Positions 52,320 through 61,587 of a stretch of 64,000 nt of DNA are shown here, piece by piece. The notes beneath the pieces are model-generated. The model had not been told where the DNA came from. It worked only from the letters and a program-made list of their open reading frames with translations, and did no database searches. Within the stretch, counting starts at the first letter, position 1. Each line of letters opens with the position of its first letter. The DNA comes from Alkalibacterium subtropicum. GTDB taxonomy: Bacteria > Bacillota > Bacilli > Lactobacillales > Carnobacteriaceae_A. Position numbers and translations under genes: made by a program. The stretch spans positions 62,001-126,000 of the forward strand of contig NZ_FOLT01000002.1 in assembly GCF_900112455.1 (NCBI RefSeq). Reading direction: 5' to 3'.

Positions 52320-53242
52320 GAATGACCCTCCTTCAGTTCGTTCAATCGTTTGAGAAACTGTTTCTGTTTATTTCGTTTCTTGATACGTCTGGCAACTAAC
52401 CCCTGCTTAGGTGCGAACAGAAGACTGCCAAAAACAAAAAGGCTGACGACGACCACAATGACCGGACCGGTCGGGATATTTTCGCCCATAGAACTCACGA
52501 GCGTCCCGATCACACCGGAAAGAAACCCAGTCAGGCCGGAAAGGACCATCACACTGCTCAGCCGGTGGCTCCATTGTCTGGCAGCTATCGAAGGTCCGAT
52601 CAGCAGGGCACTGATCAGGATAACCCCTACGGATTCCAGTCCGATGATGATCGTTAAAACGATCATCATCGATAGCAGAAATTCGATGAGTTTGCTTGAA
52701 AACCCCAGAGACCGGCTGAACATCGGATCAAAGGTGTAACACTTGAACTCCTTCCAGAATAAGACCACAAGGGCTAAAAGGATTACTCCCACAGCAGCGA
52801 TGAGCTGTACATCTCGACTCAGCATCGCGCTCGCCTGACCGAAGATGAAACTGCTCAAACCAGCCTGCTGGGCATTCGGATTGTTCTGAATAGCTGTCAG
52901 GACCACGAGCCCCAGTCCAAAGAAACTGGACAGGACAAGCGACAAGGCGCTGTCAAGTTTGACCAGCGTTTTTTTTGTAATAAGCTGTACGATCGCTGTG
53001 GCGATTAGACCCGAAACAATGGCTCCCATCATCAGAAACAGCAGTTCTTTCCGCTGGATGAGGACAAAAGCCAGGCCGATTCCTGGTAAGGCGGCATGAC
53101 TCAAAGCATCCCCAAGCAGGCTTTCTTTGCGTAAGGTCGCATACGTACCGATCACTCCGCTGAGGAGCCCGATTATCCCCGTACCAAGGGCGACGAGCTG
53201 GAAGGTGTAATCAGATAAAACCGAAACTATTTCAGTCAGCAT
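52316..53242 (-). CDS. mntC: Metal ABC transporter permease (first)
   Basis: About 308 residues, ABC-3 family. The N-terminal ALGTGIIGLLSGVIGTYATLRKESLLGDALSHAALPG holds the conserved EAA-like SLLGDALSHA loop, and CYTFDPMFSRSLGFS and GVILISALLIGPSIAA follow. The ATG at 53242 is preferred to the GTG at 53251: AAGG lies 8 bases before the ATG, while the GTG overlaps the ATPase stop codon. Either way it is tightly coupled with the ATPase gene. Partner of the mntD permease in one transport channel. Confidence 0.88.
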   Translation of the reverse strand: MLTEIVSVLSDYTFQLVALGTGIIGLLSGVIGTYATLRKESLLGDALSHAALPGIGLAFVLIQRKELLFLMMGAIVSGLIATAIVQLITKKTLVKLDSALSLVLSSFFGLGLVVLTAIQNNPNAQQAGLSSFIFGQASAMLSRDVQLIAAVGVILLALVVLFWKEFKCYTFDPMFSRSLGFSSKLIEFLLSMMIVLTIIIGLESVGVILISALLIGPSIAARQWSHRLSSVMVLSGLTGFLSGVIGTLVSSMGENIPTGPVIVVVVSLFVFGSLLFAPKQGLVARRIKKRNKQKQFLKRLNELKEGHS

Positions 53243-53243
53243 C

Positions 53244-53996
53244 CTACTCACCTTCCCCTAAATTACGGTCGCGGTGATAGGTTTTTTTGACCGTCTGCTT
53301 ATCAAAAGTATCTTCCACCCGTCCGGCGGCGATCACTTCCTGATTAATAAAGACGATGTCATCAAAATAATCCTCTACTGTCTGCAGGTCATGATGGACT
53401 ACGAGGACTGTTTTCCCCTCCGATACCAGCTCCTTCAGAAGCTTCATAATGATACGTTCCGTCTTCATATCGACTCCGGCCAAGGGCTCGTCCATAATGT
53501 AGACCTCAGCCTCCTGAGCAAGTGCACGTGCCAGGAATACACGCTGGCGCTGCCCGCCCGATAGCTGACTGATCTGACGGGAAGCAAAGGTCGGCAGACC
53601 CACTTTTCCCAGCATCTGTTTAGCTATTTCTCTGTCGGCCTTTTTGGGTCGTTTAAACCAGCCCAAATGTCCATATCTCCCCATCAGGACCACATCCCGG
53701 ACAGTCGTTGGAAAATCCCAGTCGACCGAGGTGTTCTGAGGAACATACGCGATCCGGTTTTTCAACTCTTTATAGGAGACGGCTTGCTGGTCTTTGTCCT
53801 GATACACGACTTCACCTGTGACTGGCTTGACGAGTCCAAGCATCGCTTTGATCATGGAAGATTTTCCGGCACCGTTAGGCCCAACGATCGCTGTCATCTT
53901 GCCTTTTTTAAAAGCCAGTGAAATATTCCACAATACCGGCTGTGCTTCATATGCTACGGTCAATTTATCAATACGTATTGCTATATCTTCTTTCAT
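53244..53996 (-). CDS. mntB: Metal ABC transporter ATP-binding protein
   Basis: A 250-residue ABC ATPase. Walker A GPNGAGKS at residues 39-46, a Q-loop PQNTSVDW, signature LSGGQ at 146-150, Walker B ending Asp170-Glu171 (YIMDEP), and the switch His in VVHHDL. These identify it as the energy-coupling subunit. The VDWDFPTTVRDVVLMGRYG stretch after the Q-loop is typical of Mn/Zn importers. It lies 33 bp after the solute-binding lipoprotein gene and runs into the permease gene without gap. GAAGGG precedes the ATG. Confidence 0.93.
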   Translation of the reverse strand: MKEDIAIRIDKLTVAYEAQPVLWNISLAFKKGKMTAIVGPNGAGKSSMIKAMLGLVKPVTGEVVYQDKDQQAVSYKELKNRIAYVPQNTSVDWDFPTTVRDVVLMGRYGHLGWFKRPKKADREIAKQMLGKVGLPTFASRQISQLSGGQRQRVFLARALAQEAEVYIMDEPLAGVDMKTERIIMKLLKELVSEGKTVLVVHHDLQTVEDYFDDIVFINQEVIAAGRVEDTFDKQTVKKTYHRDRNLGEGE

Positions 53997-54029
53997 AGTA
54001 ACCCTTCTTTCAACACTCTAATTTTTCAT

Positions 54030-54977
54030 CTATTCTACTCTAGTCAAGGCATCTACGATCGTATCGATATTCGCTTTAAACATCGATATATACGTGTCCG
54101 AATCGTCCGCTGGACTGCCGAGAGCATCTGAATACAGCTCCCCGGCATTTCTCAGTGCGTGCCCGCGGCTTCCTGTCGCTTCGATCAGCGCCTCAATACT
54201 TCTCGGCGAAACCGAACTTTCCACAAATACAGCATGAATGTCTCTGTCGACAATAAAGTTGGCCATCTGACTGATGTCCCCAGTTCCGGCTTCAGTTTGG
54301 GTATTTATTCCCTGCAGCCCTACGACCTCAAAATTGAATTCTTCTCCAAAATATTGAAAAGCGTCATGAGCAGTGACCAGATATCGTGATGATTCAGGAA
54401 CTTCGGCCACACGTGTTTCAATATAGGTACTTAGCTCATCCAGTTCCTTTATATAGGCTTCCGCATTTTCTTTGTAATGCGCGGCATTTTCCGGGTCATG
54501 TCCAATCAATTCCTCTGCGACATACCGGGTGACCTGTTTCCACCTGGAAACACTGAACCAGATATGGGGATCGACTGCCTGAGTATCCTCTTCTTCCAGT
54601 TCATGCAGAACCTTACTGTCTGCTATACCGTCAGCTGCCTTCAGTGTAAGCACATCCCGTTCACCCAGATGTTCAAATACCTCGGTGAATCGTGCTTCTA
54701 ATGTCAGGCCGTTGTAGATGACGACCTCAGCTTCCCCCATAGCAATGATATCTGATGTCGACGGCTGGTAGTAATGGGGATCTACGCCGGGGCCCATAAG
54801 TCCTGTTACAGAAACGTGATCACCGCCGATCTCTTTAGCTAAATCGGTCAAAAATGATGTGGTGGTCACGATCTGGGTTTGATCGCTGCCTTCATCTCCG
54901 CTCTGGTCTGATTCGCTGCATCCCGCCAAGAAAAATAGTGCGGTTCCTATTATGATAAAAAGCAAATTCTTTTTCAT
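54030..54977 (-). CDS. mntA: Metal ABC transporter substrate-binding lipoprotein
   Basis: 315 residues with a lipobox (FFLAGC, Cys20) so it is anchored on the outer face of the membrane. It is a cluster A-I (TroA/PsaA) solute-binding protein. The metal ligands are His in GVDPHYYQPS, His in AVDPHIWFS, Glu or Asp near VVGLQGINTQTEAGT and Asp in the final SDALGSPADDSDT. The short DPH loops and absence of a His-rich stretch favour manganese or iron over zinc. It is the first gene of the operon, 24 bp downstream of an MntR-type operator region, after GGAGG. Confidence 0.9.
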   Translation of the reverse strand: MKKNLLFIIIGTALFFLAGCSESDQSGDEGSDQTQIVTTTSFLTDLAKEIGGDHVSVTGLMGPGVDPHYYQPSTSDIIAMGEAEVVIYNGLTLEARFTEVFEHLGERDVLTLKAADGIADSKVLHELEEEDTQAVDPHIWFSVSRWKQVTRYVAEELIGHDPENAAHYKENAEAYIKELDELSTYIETRVAEVPESSRYLVTAHDAFQYFGEEFNFEVVGLQGINTQTEAGTGDISQMANFIVDRDIHAVFVESSVSPRSIEALIEATGSRGHALRNAGELYSDALGSPADDSDTYISMFKANIDTIVDALTRVE

Positions 54978-55001
54978 TCATATCCCTCCTTCTCAGTTTC
55001 T

Positions 55002-55018
55002 TTGATATTGAAAATCAA
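55002..55018. promoter_or_regulatory. MntR/DtxR-type operator upstream of mntA
   Basis: TTGATATTGAAAATCAA is a near-perfect inverted repeat 25 bp upstream of the mntA start. It closely matches the second site at 55108-55124 and the general form of Gram-positive manganese or iron repressor boxes. Confidence 0.65.
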
Positions 55019-55107
55019 TGGTATTAGATATTATTTTTTAAGTTGCTTTTCGAACATTTTTAGTCTATCCTAAAAATATATTCAAGTCAACCAAATTAAA
55101 AATTTCT

Positions 55108-55124
55108 TTGATTTTGACAATCAC
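55108..55124. promoter_or_regulatory. MntR/DtxR-type operator upstream of mntR
   Basis: TTGATTTTGACAATCAC resembles the mntA-proximal box at most positions and lies about 50 bp before the regulator start, which suggests autoregulation together with control of the divergent transporter operon. Confidence 0.6.
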
Positions 55125-55175
55125 TCGACAACTGTGGTAAAACTTAATAAGAGAGATAGCAAAGGATGGACTGAC

Positions 55176-55829
55176 ATGACACCAAATAAAGAAAATTTTA
55201 TAAAAGCAATTTACGAACTGGGCGGAGATCACTCTGTCATTTCAAACAAAAAACTTGTAAAAAACTTATCCATTTCAGCCGCTTCCGTAACTGAGATGAA
55301 TGCACGCTTACTGAAAGAAAACCTGATCAGTCATGTGCCCTACCGCGGCGTTAAGCTGACTGCTTCAGGCATACGCATCGCTCACCAGCTCATCCGCAAG
55401 CATCGCATCTGGGAGGTCTTTCTGTCTGAAAAGCTGGGGTATAACTGGAATGAAGTGCATGCCGATGCTGATCTGCTGGAACATGTGTCGTCCGATCTCT
55501 TGATCGAACGCCTGAATGACTTTTTAGACGAGCCGGAATTTGATCCTCATGGAGGCGTGATCCCCAATAAGGACGGATCACTTCCTGAAACCTCAGCCTT
55601 TCCCCTGACAGATGTCAGCACCGGCAGGCCGTTTACGATCAAGGAGGTCGACGATGACGAAGAATTCCTTAACTATCTGCTCGAAAAAGATATCCAGCTG
55701 GGCGACCATTACACATTGACTGATGTCGAATCGTTTGACGGCCCCCTCACTCTCGAGACACCTGAAGGCAGACAAATCCTCATCGGCCATAAAGCCGCGT
55801 TTAAGATCTTGGTGGATTATGTCGTTTGA
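55176..55829 (+). CDS. mntR: DtxR/MntR-family metal-dependent regulator
   Basis: About 217 residues. An N-terminal winged helix (IKAIYELGGDHSVISNKKLVKNLSISAASVTEMNARL) is followed by the dimerisation and metal-binding domain (HQLIRKHRIWEVFLSEKLGYNWNEVHADADLLEHVSSD, supplying His, Glu and His ligands) and a FeoA/SH3-like C-terminal domain. It is therefore the three-domain form as in DtxR/IdeR and TroR/ScaR rather than the short Bacillus MntR. The ATG at 55176 has AAAGGA 9 bases before it. Divergent from mntABCD with an operator near each gene, so it most likely represses manganese uptake when metal is sufficient. Confidence 0.9.
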   Translation: MTPNKENFIKAIYELGGDHSVISNKKLVKNLSISAASVTEMNARLLKENLISHVPYRGVKLTASGIRIAHQLIRKHRIWEVFLSEKLGYNWNEVHADADLLEHVSSDLLIERLNDFLDEPEFDPHGGVIPNKDGSLPETSAFPLTDVSTGRPFTIKEVDDDEEFLNYLLEKDIQLGDHYTLTDVESFDGPLTLETPEGRQILIGHKAAFKILVDYVV

Positions 55830-56134
55830 TGAGACATTGTCTTGAAGATGCTCTCTTCTCAATAGATACGAAAACAGAAAACAGCTATGATACTTAAACC
55901 ATGAAGATTCAACCGCCTTTTCTTGTCTCTTATCCTCTGTTTTCTATAGTACGGGATGGACGACCTTTCTAGACGTAACCGGCATACTTTAAACATAAAG
56001 CCATAAGCTGCACGCTGATCTGGATGTTCCCACATGAATGGGCACCTCAGGCTGACGGGCAGCTTCTATTTTTTTCTTCTCAGGATCGAAGCATGGTATA
56101 CTGGAACTACAGATTCACAGAAAGGACTATGATC
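55830..56134 (+). other. Intergenic region upstream of the pullulanase gene
   Basis: About 305 bp. TGGTATACT at 56094-56102 is an extended -10 element, with only a weak -35 (TTCTTC) 17 bp before it, and is the likely pullulanase promoter. An open frame continuous with pullulanase from 56024 covers this element and lacks a ribosome site. No repeat unit or RNA gene was seen. Confidence 0.45.
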
Positions 56135-58120
56135 ATGACACCTGAACACCCTATTGAAGAACGCATCCCGTATCTTGAAGATCATGAATATACCGGAGAT
56201 GATCTGGGCCTTACCTATACTCCAGAAAATTCCCTGTTTAAAGTATGGTCCCCTTTAGCGCAGCATGCTTATGTAAATATATACGAAACAGCTGATTCAG
56301 CAGAACCTCTATACAAGCGCGAAATGAAACTGAAAAACAACTGCTGGACTTTGTCTATCAATAAAAATCTTAAAGGATGCTTTTATACCTACAGTTTTAT
56401 CCATAATGAGGCCGAAGTCGAAACCGCCGATGTTTACTCGAAAGCAGTCGGCTTGAACGGTAACCGCTCGGCCATCATTGATCTCAGTGAAACGGATCCA
56501 AATCACTGGTCAGCGGATGCCTATCGCGGTGTTTCATCTATCACCGATGCCTTGATCTGGGAAGTGCATACCGAAGACTTCTCCAGTGATGAACAGGCTA
56601 CCTTCTCTCCTCAGAGCAGAGGAAAATATTCAGCCTTCACAGAAGAAGGTGTGACAGTGAACGGTGATCCGGATCAGCCGGCGGGTTTATCCTATGTGAA
56701 AGAACTGGGCGTCAACTATATCCATCTGCTGCCCGCCTTTGATTTTGAGAACGACGAAACTTCTCCGGCCTACAATTGGGGATACGACCCAAAAAATTAT
56801 AATGTCCCTGAAGGAAAATATTCTTCAGATCCCAGCGATCCCAAGACGCGCATCAAAGAGTTCAAAGATATGGTCAGCCACCTGCATCAGCACAATATCG
56901 GCGTGATTTTAGATGTCGTCTTTAATCATACCTATACAACAGACGATGCCTGGTTTCAGCTGACCGTTCCAGATTACTACTACCGTCAGGATCACGAGGG
57001 CAACTTCACCAACGGTTCCGGCTGCGGCAATGAAACAGCCAGCGAACGCCGGATGATGCGCAAGTACATCATCGACACGGTCCTTTACTGGGCCGACGAA
57101 TACCATATCGACGGTTTCCGTTTTGACCTGATGGGACTGCATGATGTGGATACCATGAACATGCTTCGTCAGACACTTGATGAAAACGGACATGCTGACG
57201 TCCTTCTGTATGGTGAACCCTGGAATGCCGGAAGTGTAGCCATTTATGAACCAAATAAACCTGCCGACAAGTTTCATGTCAATGATTTAGCTGACGGCAT
57301 CGCTCTGTTCAATGATGAATTCAGGGATGCGATCAAAGGTCCAGTCTTTGATGAACGGGCCGGTGGATTCCTGCAGGGCGCCAACGGTTTCGAACACAGC
57401 GCTTATGCTACAGGTGATCTGGTAGCCAGCATCCTCGCCAATACGCAATCAGACGTCGGTCGTTTCAGACTGCCTGAAGAAAAACAGTGGGCACGTCACC
57501 CGGCTCAGGTCATCACTTACGCTTCTGCTCACGACAACCTGACCCTGTATGACAAACTGATGAAATCTCTTCAAAATGAACCGGACTATACGAGGGACGA
57601 AACGGTCATCCAGCTCAATAAAATCAATGCAGCTCTCTTGTTCACTTCTTTAGGCGGCATCTTCCTGCAGGCCGGCGAAGAGTTCGGGCGGACGAAGCTC
57701 GGTGACGAAAACAGTTTCCGGTCCTCCATTTCGATCAACCAGCTTCAGTGGGCTCAAGCCAATGAAAATAAAGATCTGGTGGAGTACTATAAAGGCATGA
57801 TCGCGATCAGAAAAGCTTATGCACCACTCCGCGACCCTTCTAACAAAACGGGTGACGCCATCACTTTTTCACAGCTCAACGAAAATATGCTGGCTTATAC
57901 TATCCCGAATACGCTTAAGAAAGGGGACTGGACCATGATGGCGGTGATTGTCAACACGACGCTCCATCCGGAAGAAGTCGAACTCAAAAGCAGTTATCCG
58001 CTCCCTGACGAATGGACCATAGTAGCTAACAGGCATGCCGCGGGTCTGTCTTCACTCGGCACCATCAAAGGCCATCGTATGATCATCAATCCGAGAGAAG
58101 TCCTGATACTGACTGCCTGA
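56135..58120 (+). CDS. pulA: Type I pullulanase
   Basis: Debranching enzyme hydrolysing alpha-1,6 links of pullulan or glycogen, about 661 residues. An N-terminal CBM48 domain (FKVWSPLAQHAYVNIYE, ~30-130) is followed by the GH13 barrel. The type I pullulanase signature YNWGYDPKNYNVPEG is near residue 210, GVILDVVFNH is region I, DGFRFDLMG gives the nucleophile Asp, YGEPWN the acid Glu, and ASAHDNLTLYD region IV. There is no signal peptide, so it works on intracellular or imported glucans. The ATG at 56135 is preferred since AAAGGA lies 8 bases ahead; the frame opens further upstream at 56024. Confidence 0.94.
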   Translation: MTPEHPIEERIPYLEDHEYTGDDLGLTYTPENSLFKVWSPLAQHAYVNIYETADSAEPLYKREMKLKNNCWTLSINKNLKGCFYTYSFIHNEAEVETADVYSKAVGLNGNRSAIIDLSETDPNHWSADAYRGVSSITDALIWEVHTEDFSSDEQATFSPQSRGKYSAFTEEGVTVNGDPDQPAGLSYVKELGVNYIHLLPAFDFENDETSPAYNWGYDPKNYNVPEGKYSSDPSDPKTRIKEFKDMVSHLHQHNIGVILDVVFNHTYTTDDAWFQLTVPDYYYRQDHEGNFTNGSGCGNETASERRMMRKYIIDTVLYWADEYHIDGFRFDLMGLHDVDTMNMLRQTLDENGHADVLLYGEPWNAGSVAIYEPNKPADKFHVNDLADGIALFNDEFRDAIKGPVFDERAGGFLQGANGFEHSAYATGDLVASILANTQSDVGRFRLPEEKQWARHPAQVITYASAHDNLTLYDKLMKSLQNEPDYTRDETVIQLNKINAALLFTSLGGIFLQAGEEFGRTKLGDENSFRSSISINQLQWAQANENKDLVEYYKGMIAIRKAYAPLRDPSNKTGDAITFSQLNENMLAYTIPNTLKKGDWTMMAVIVNTTLHPEEVELKSSYPLPDEWTIVANRHAAGLSSLGTIKGHRMIINPREVLILTA

Positions 58121-58182
58121 TCAAATGATAAAGAAATCGGTTATTTAATTGTTCAGTTGAATAGCCGAAGAAAGGATGCTTC

Positions 58183-59076
58183 ATGGATATTAAACAAATG
58201 CATTATTTCATTTCTATCGTCGAAACCGACTTTAATATGTCGCAGGCTTCAAAAACCCTTCATGTGTCTCAGCCGGCTTTAAGTCAGACTATTGCTGTCC
58301 TTGAAAAAAATGAGAACCTCACCTTATTTGAACGGGCACACGGCAGGCTGCAGACATTGACGCCTGCCGGAGAAGTGCTCTACCAGTATGCCAAAGAAAT
58401 CGTTGAGAAATATGACGCCATGATCGAAGATCTGCAGCAGGAATCAGCACAGCTCAGAGGGAATATAAAAATCGGTATTCCTCCTGTGGTTATTTCAGTC
58501 GTCTTTCCGGAGATCTTACCGAAGCTGATTTCCTCTAATCCTGAGATACGGTTTGAGATCAAAGAAGCCGGGGCCGTCGAACTGAAAAAGGACCTGCTCC
58601 TTCAGGAACTGCCGATCGTTGTTCTGCTCCGCCCAACCGGACTGGATTTGGGATCTGTCGAGGAAGTGGTGATCAGGAAGGATACCTTGTCGGCATTTAT
58701 GAGCAAGGGAAACCCCTTAGCCGAGAAAGAAAAACTGGAGTGGAAAGATTTACATAATCAGCCCATGGCTATTTTTGATTCCACCTATATGATCCATCAT
58801 CAGCTGATGAACAAGTTTTCCAGTCTGCAGGTGAAACCGCAATTATATCTGCAGTCAGCGTCCTGGGACTTGCTGCTTAATGCGACGCGCAACTCCAATC
58901 TGATCACCGTATTGCCCACCCCTGTCGATTATTATTATTTTTCTCCAGATGTGGTGAGAAAGGATTTTGAAAGCCCGATATACTGGGAAGTGGTGCTGTG
59001 CCGCAGAAAGCAGAAACGGTATTCGCGCGTTGAAGATTTTGTGTTCAATTATATGAGAGATTACTATAAAGGTTAG
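58183..59076 (+). CDS. LysR-family transcriptional regulator
   Basis: A 297-residue LTTR. The winged helix MDIKQMHYFISIVETDFNMSQASKTLHVSQPALSQTIAVLEK at 1-42 and the linker helix are followed by a substrate-binding-like effector domain (GNIKIGIPPVVISVVFPEILPKLISS onwards) of the CynR/CbbR style. AGGA lies before the ATG. It is convergent with the 3-hydroxybutyrate operon rather than divergent from it, so regulation of that operon is possible but not implied by layout. Closed by the terminator at 59100-59130. Confidence 0.88.
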   Translation: MDIKQMHYFISIVETDFNMSQASKTLHVSQPALSQTIAVLEKNENLTLFERAHGRLQTLTPAGEVLYQYAKEIVEKYDAMIEDLQQESAQLRGNIKIGIPPVVISVVFPEILPKLISSNPEIRFEIKEAGAVELKKDLLLQELPIVVLLRPTGLDLGSVEEVVIRKDTLSAFMSKGNPLAEKEKLEWKDLHNQPMAIFDSTYMIHHQLMNKFSSLQVKPQLYLQSASWDLLLNATRNSNLITVLPTPVDYYYFSPDVVRKDFESPIYWEVVLCRRKQKRYSRVEDFVFNYMRDYYKG

Positions 59077-59099
59077 CCGAACGGAAATGATCATTAAAG

Positions 59100-59130
59100 A
59101 AGGATAGGACGGCTGTCCTATCCTTTCATT
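59100..59130 (+). terminator. Rho-independent terminator after the LysR gene
   Basis: AGGATAGGAC (59101-59110) pairs perfectly with GTCCTATCCT (59115-59124), followed by TTCATTTTGC. Confidence 0.88.
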
Positions 59131-59161
59131 TTGCATTTTTTGTTTACGGAGAAGATAAGTA

Positions 59162-59240
59162 GCGTGACCTTCACTGCTGCTTTTGAGTGCTGGAGGGCAC
59201 GCGCGAGGCAATTGCGTGACCTTCACTGGCTCTTCTCACA
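59162..59240. repeat. 52-bp hairpin repeat, locus E (about 1.5 units)
   Basis: GCGTGACCTTCACTG occurs at 59162 and 59214, exactly 52 bp apart. GCGTGACCTTCACT pairs imperfectly with AGTGCTGGAGGGCACGC inside the first unit. It sits in the convergent gap between the LysR gene and the GntP permease gene, like array C. The shared period ties it to the other arrays despite a different sequence. Confidence 0.6.
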
Positions 59241-59274
59241 AACAAAAGGCACACCCGAAGTTTTTACATAAGAA

Positions 59275-59313
59275 AAAACGAGTGGACCGTGATCTTACAC
59301 AGTCCACTCGTTA
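59275..59313 (-). terminator. Terminator of the 3-hydroxybutyrate operon
   Basis: AACGAGTGGAC pairs with GTCCACTCGTT about 27 bp beyond the permease stop, with TTTTTTCTT following on the minus strand. Confidence 0.88.
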
Positions 59314-59339
59314 TATTATTTTTTCTAAATTACTTTATC

Positions 59340-60635
59340 TTAATACAAGCCCATAGAAGCTAAGATAATAGCCACCACGACCGAGGCAATTGGAATCAGT
59401 ATCCCTACAACTGCGATATCCATGTAGCTGTCCTTGTGTGTCAAGCCAGTGATCGTCAACAGTGTCAAGACTGCTCCATTATGCGGCAGGACATCCAGAC
59501 CACCGGATGAGATCGAAGCGACTCTGTGGAAGGCCTCGGCAGAGATCCCCGAAGTTTGTGACAGGTTATAATACTGTTCACCCAATGCTTCCAGAGCGAT
59601 CCCCATACCACCGGAAGCAGATCCTGTTGCCCCGGCTAGCAGATTGACTGCTACTGAAAGAGAAACAAGCGGGGTACCTGGAATAGACATCAACGCAGAT
59701 GTCAAGATAGCAAATCCGGGAACCGCCTGTACTGTGGTACCAAAACCGACCGCAGCACTGGTGTTCAGGATAGCTGTAACGGAACCTTTTGCTCCGCCGT
59801 TGATCGAACTTGATATTCCGATATGTCTGATTCTTGGTAAACTCAACAGCAGAATAAGGATGATACCTGCCAGCAAGGCTACGACGATATTCCATTCAAG
59901 CAAGTTCAATGTCACCAATACAGATAGAAGAGGAATCAAAGATAATAAAACATTTGGAGCTTCGTCTGATACTTCGACGACCGTATTATCTTTTGGTTCA
60001 ACAAACAATTCACCTTTGTTTACTAACTTATTCTGTCTCCACATCAAATAGAGATAGCCGCCGATGGCCATAACTAAGGCAGCGGCAACACCCATGATCG
60101 GAGCAGCCGTTGGTGTGGTGAAGAAATAAGTCATAGGGATAAGGTTCTGAATCTGAGGTGTTCCAGGCAGCGCTGTCATTGTAAAGGTGAAGGCACCTAA
60201 AGCAATGGTTGCCGGAATGAGTCGTCTCGGCAGATTCGCTTCTCTGAATAAAGATAATGCCAGTGGATATACTGCGAATACCACGACGAACAAGCTGATC
60301 CCGCCGTATGTCAGTACAGCAGCGGATAAAAACACACCTAATATAGCTCTTTTTTCACCTAACACTTTTGAAAGGGTCAAAGCGATGGAACGTGCCATCC
60401 CTGTGTCTTCCATCAATTTCCCAAAGATGGAACTGAGCATGAATACGGGGAACCATGTCTGCAGGAACCCGACCAGCCCGGACATATAAATACCTGTATA
60501 GGCTTCCAATAAATCAAGACCGCCTGTCCATGCAACGAAACCGGCAGCAAGTGGTGCGACCCAGATGATCGAATAACCCATATAGGCCAGACCCATCAAT
60601 ATAATTAACCCGATAATAATACCTAATACTTCCAC
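59340..60635 (-). CDS. GntP-family permease, probable 3-hydroxybutyrate transporter
   Basis: A 431-residue integral membrane protein with about 12 segments. It has the GntP-type features FQTWFPVFMLSSIFGKLMEDTG, a conserved TALPGTPQIQNLIP loop and GATGSASGGMGIALEALGEQY. GntP permeases carry gluconate and other organic acids by proton symport. Being last in an operon with 3-hydroxybutyrate dehydrogenase and a CoA-transferase suggests that it imports (R)-3-hydroxybutyrate or acetoacetate. The start is GTG at 60635 with AAGGAG 9 bases ahead. The gap of about 140 bp from the dehydrogenase gene is longer than elsewhere in the operon. Confidence 0.85.
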   Translation of the reverse strand: MEVLGIIIGLIILMGLAYMGYSIIWVAPLAAGFVAWTGGLDLLEAYTGIYMSGLVGFLQTWFPVFMLSSIFGKLMEDTGMARSIALTLSKVLGEKRAILGVFLSAAVLTYGGISLFVVVFAVYPLALSLFREANLPRRLIPATIALGAFTFTMTALPGTPQIQNLIPMTYFFTTPTAAPIMGVAAALVMAIGGYLYLMWRQNKLVNKGELFVEPKDNTVVEVSDEAPNVLLSLIPLLSVLVTLNLLEWNIVVALLAGIILILLLSLPRIRHIGISSSINGGAKGSVTAILNTSAAVGFGTTVQAVPGFAILTSALMSIPGTPLVSLSVAVNLLAGATGSASGGMGIALEALGEQYYNLSQTSGISAEAFHRVASISSGGLDVLPHNGAVLTLLTITGLTHKDSYMDIAVVGILIPIASVVVAIILASMGLY

Positions 60636-60776
60636 TTTTTGTCACTCCTTTTATCTAATAAGTACTCATTGGATACTGTAGGCTTTCCCTCACCTATTTG
60701 TTTTACTATTTAACAAGGAAACAGCGGTAGAAATAAACCCATTTTATTTCTACCGTTTCCCGAGTATGTTCACTGA

Positions 60777-61553
60777 TTACTGTACGGTATACCCGCCGTC
60801 AAGAACAGAAGCCTGTCCTGTGACACCTTTTGCTTCATCACTTGCCAGGAATATTGCCAGGTTTGCGATTTCTGATACGTCAAGCAGACGTTTCTGAGGT
60901 ACAAGCGGATAAATAACGTCTTCAAGTACACTTTCCAAAGGCACATTACGTGTTTTAGCCAAGTCTCCCAGCTGTCCGCGAACAAGCGGAGTATCTACGT
61001 ATCCAGGGCAGATCGCATTGGCTGTAATGCCGTGTTCTGCTCCTTCCAGTGCGGTAACTTTTGTCAAACCGATAACACCGTGTTTGGCACTGTTATAAGC
61101 AGATTTACCGGCAAAGCCGATCAGGCCGTTGATCGAAGCCATGTTCAGGATACGCCCGAATTTCTGTTTCTTCATGATCGGCATGGCATGTTTTGTTGCC
61201 ATGAATGGCGCAGTCAGCATGACTTTGATCATAAACTCGAATTTTTCTGTAGGGAAGTCTTCAAGTGGTGAAACGTGCTGCAGTCCGGCATTGTTAAGTA
61301 ATACATCCAGGCGGCCGTATTTTTCGATCGTTTTATCGAACCCTTTTTTGATGTCTTCTTCATTCGTCACATCGACTTTGACGCCTATGCAGTCTTTGCC
61401 CTCGTCCTGCAGGCGTTTAACGACTTCATTCAATTTTTCTTCGTTAACATCTGTGAAGACAACTTTGGCACCTTTTTCCAGGAACTCCAGTCCGATCGCA
61501 TGTCCGATCCCGCTTGCTGCACCTGTAATGAAAACAACTTTTCCTTCTACCAT
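60777..61553 (-). CDS. bdhA: 3-hydroxybutyrate dehydrogenase
   Basis: Oxidises (R)-3-hydroxybutyrate to acetoacetate with NAD. A 258-residue classical SDR: cofactor loop TGAASGIGHAIG at 10-21, LLNNAGLQHV near 86, catalytic Ser in NMASINGL and the Tyr-x-x-x-Lys in SAYNSAKHGVIGLTK. The C-terminal lid has ANAICPGYVDTPLVRGQL and the end SVLDGGYTVQ, both typical of bacterial BDH. Context of acetoacetyl-CoA transferase and thiolase strongly supports the substrate. GGAGG precedes the ATG by 8 bases; it is 34 bp after the CoA-transferase B gene. Confidence 0.93.
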   Translation of the reverse strand: MVEGKVVFITGAASGIGHAIGLEFLEKGAKVVFTDVNEEKLNEVVKRLQDEGKDCIGVKVDVTNEEDIKKGFDKTIEKYGRLDVLLNNAGLQHVSPLEDFPTEKFEFMIKVMLTAPFMATKHAMPIMKKQKFGRILNMASINGLIGFAGKSAYNSAKHGVIGLTKVTALEGAEHGITANAICPGYVDTPLVRGQLGDLAKTRNVPLESVLEDVIYPLVPQKRLLDVSEIANLAIFLASDEAKGVTGQASVLDGGYTVQ

Positions 61554-61587
61554 GTCTTATTCCTCCATTTATAGTTTTTTAGTTTGA

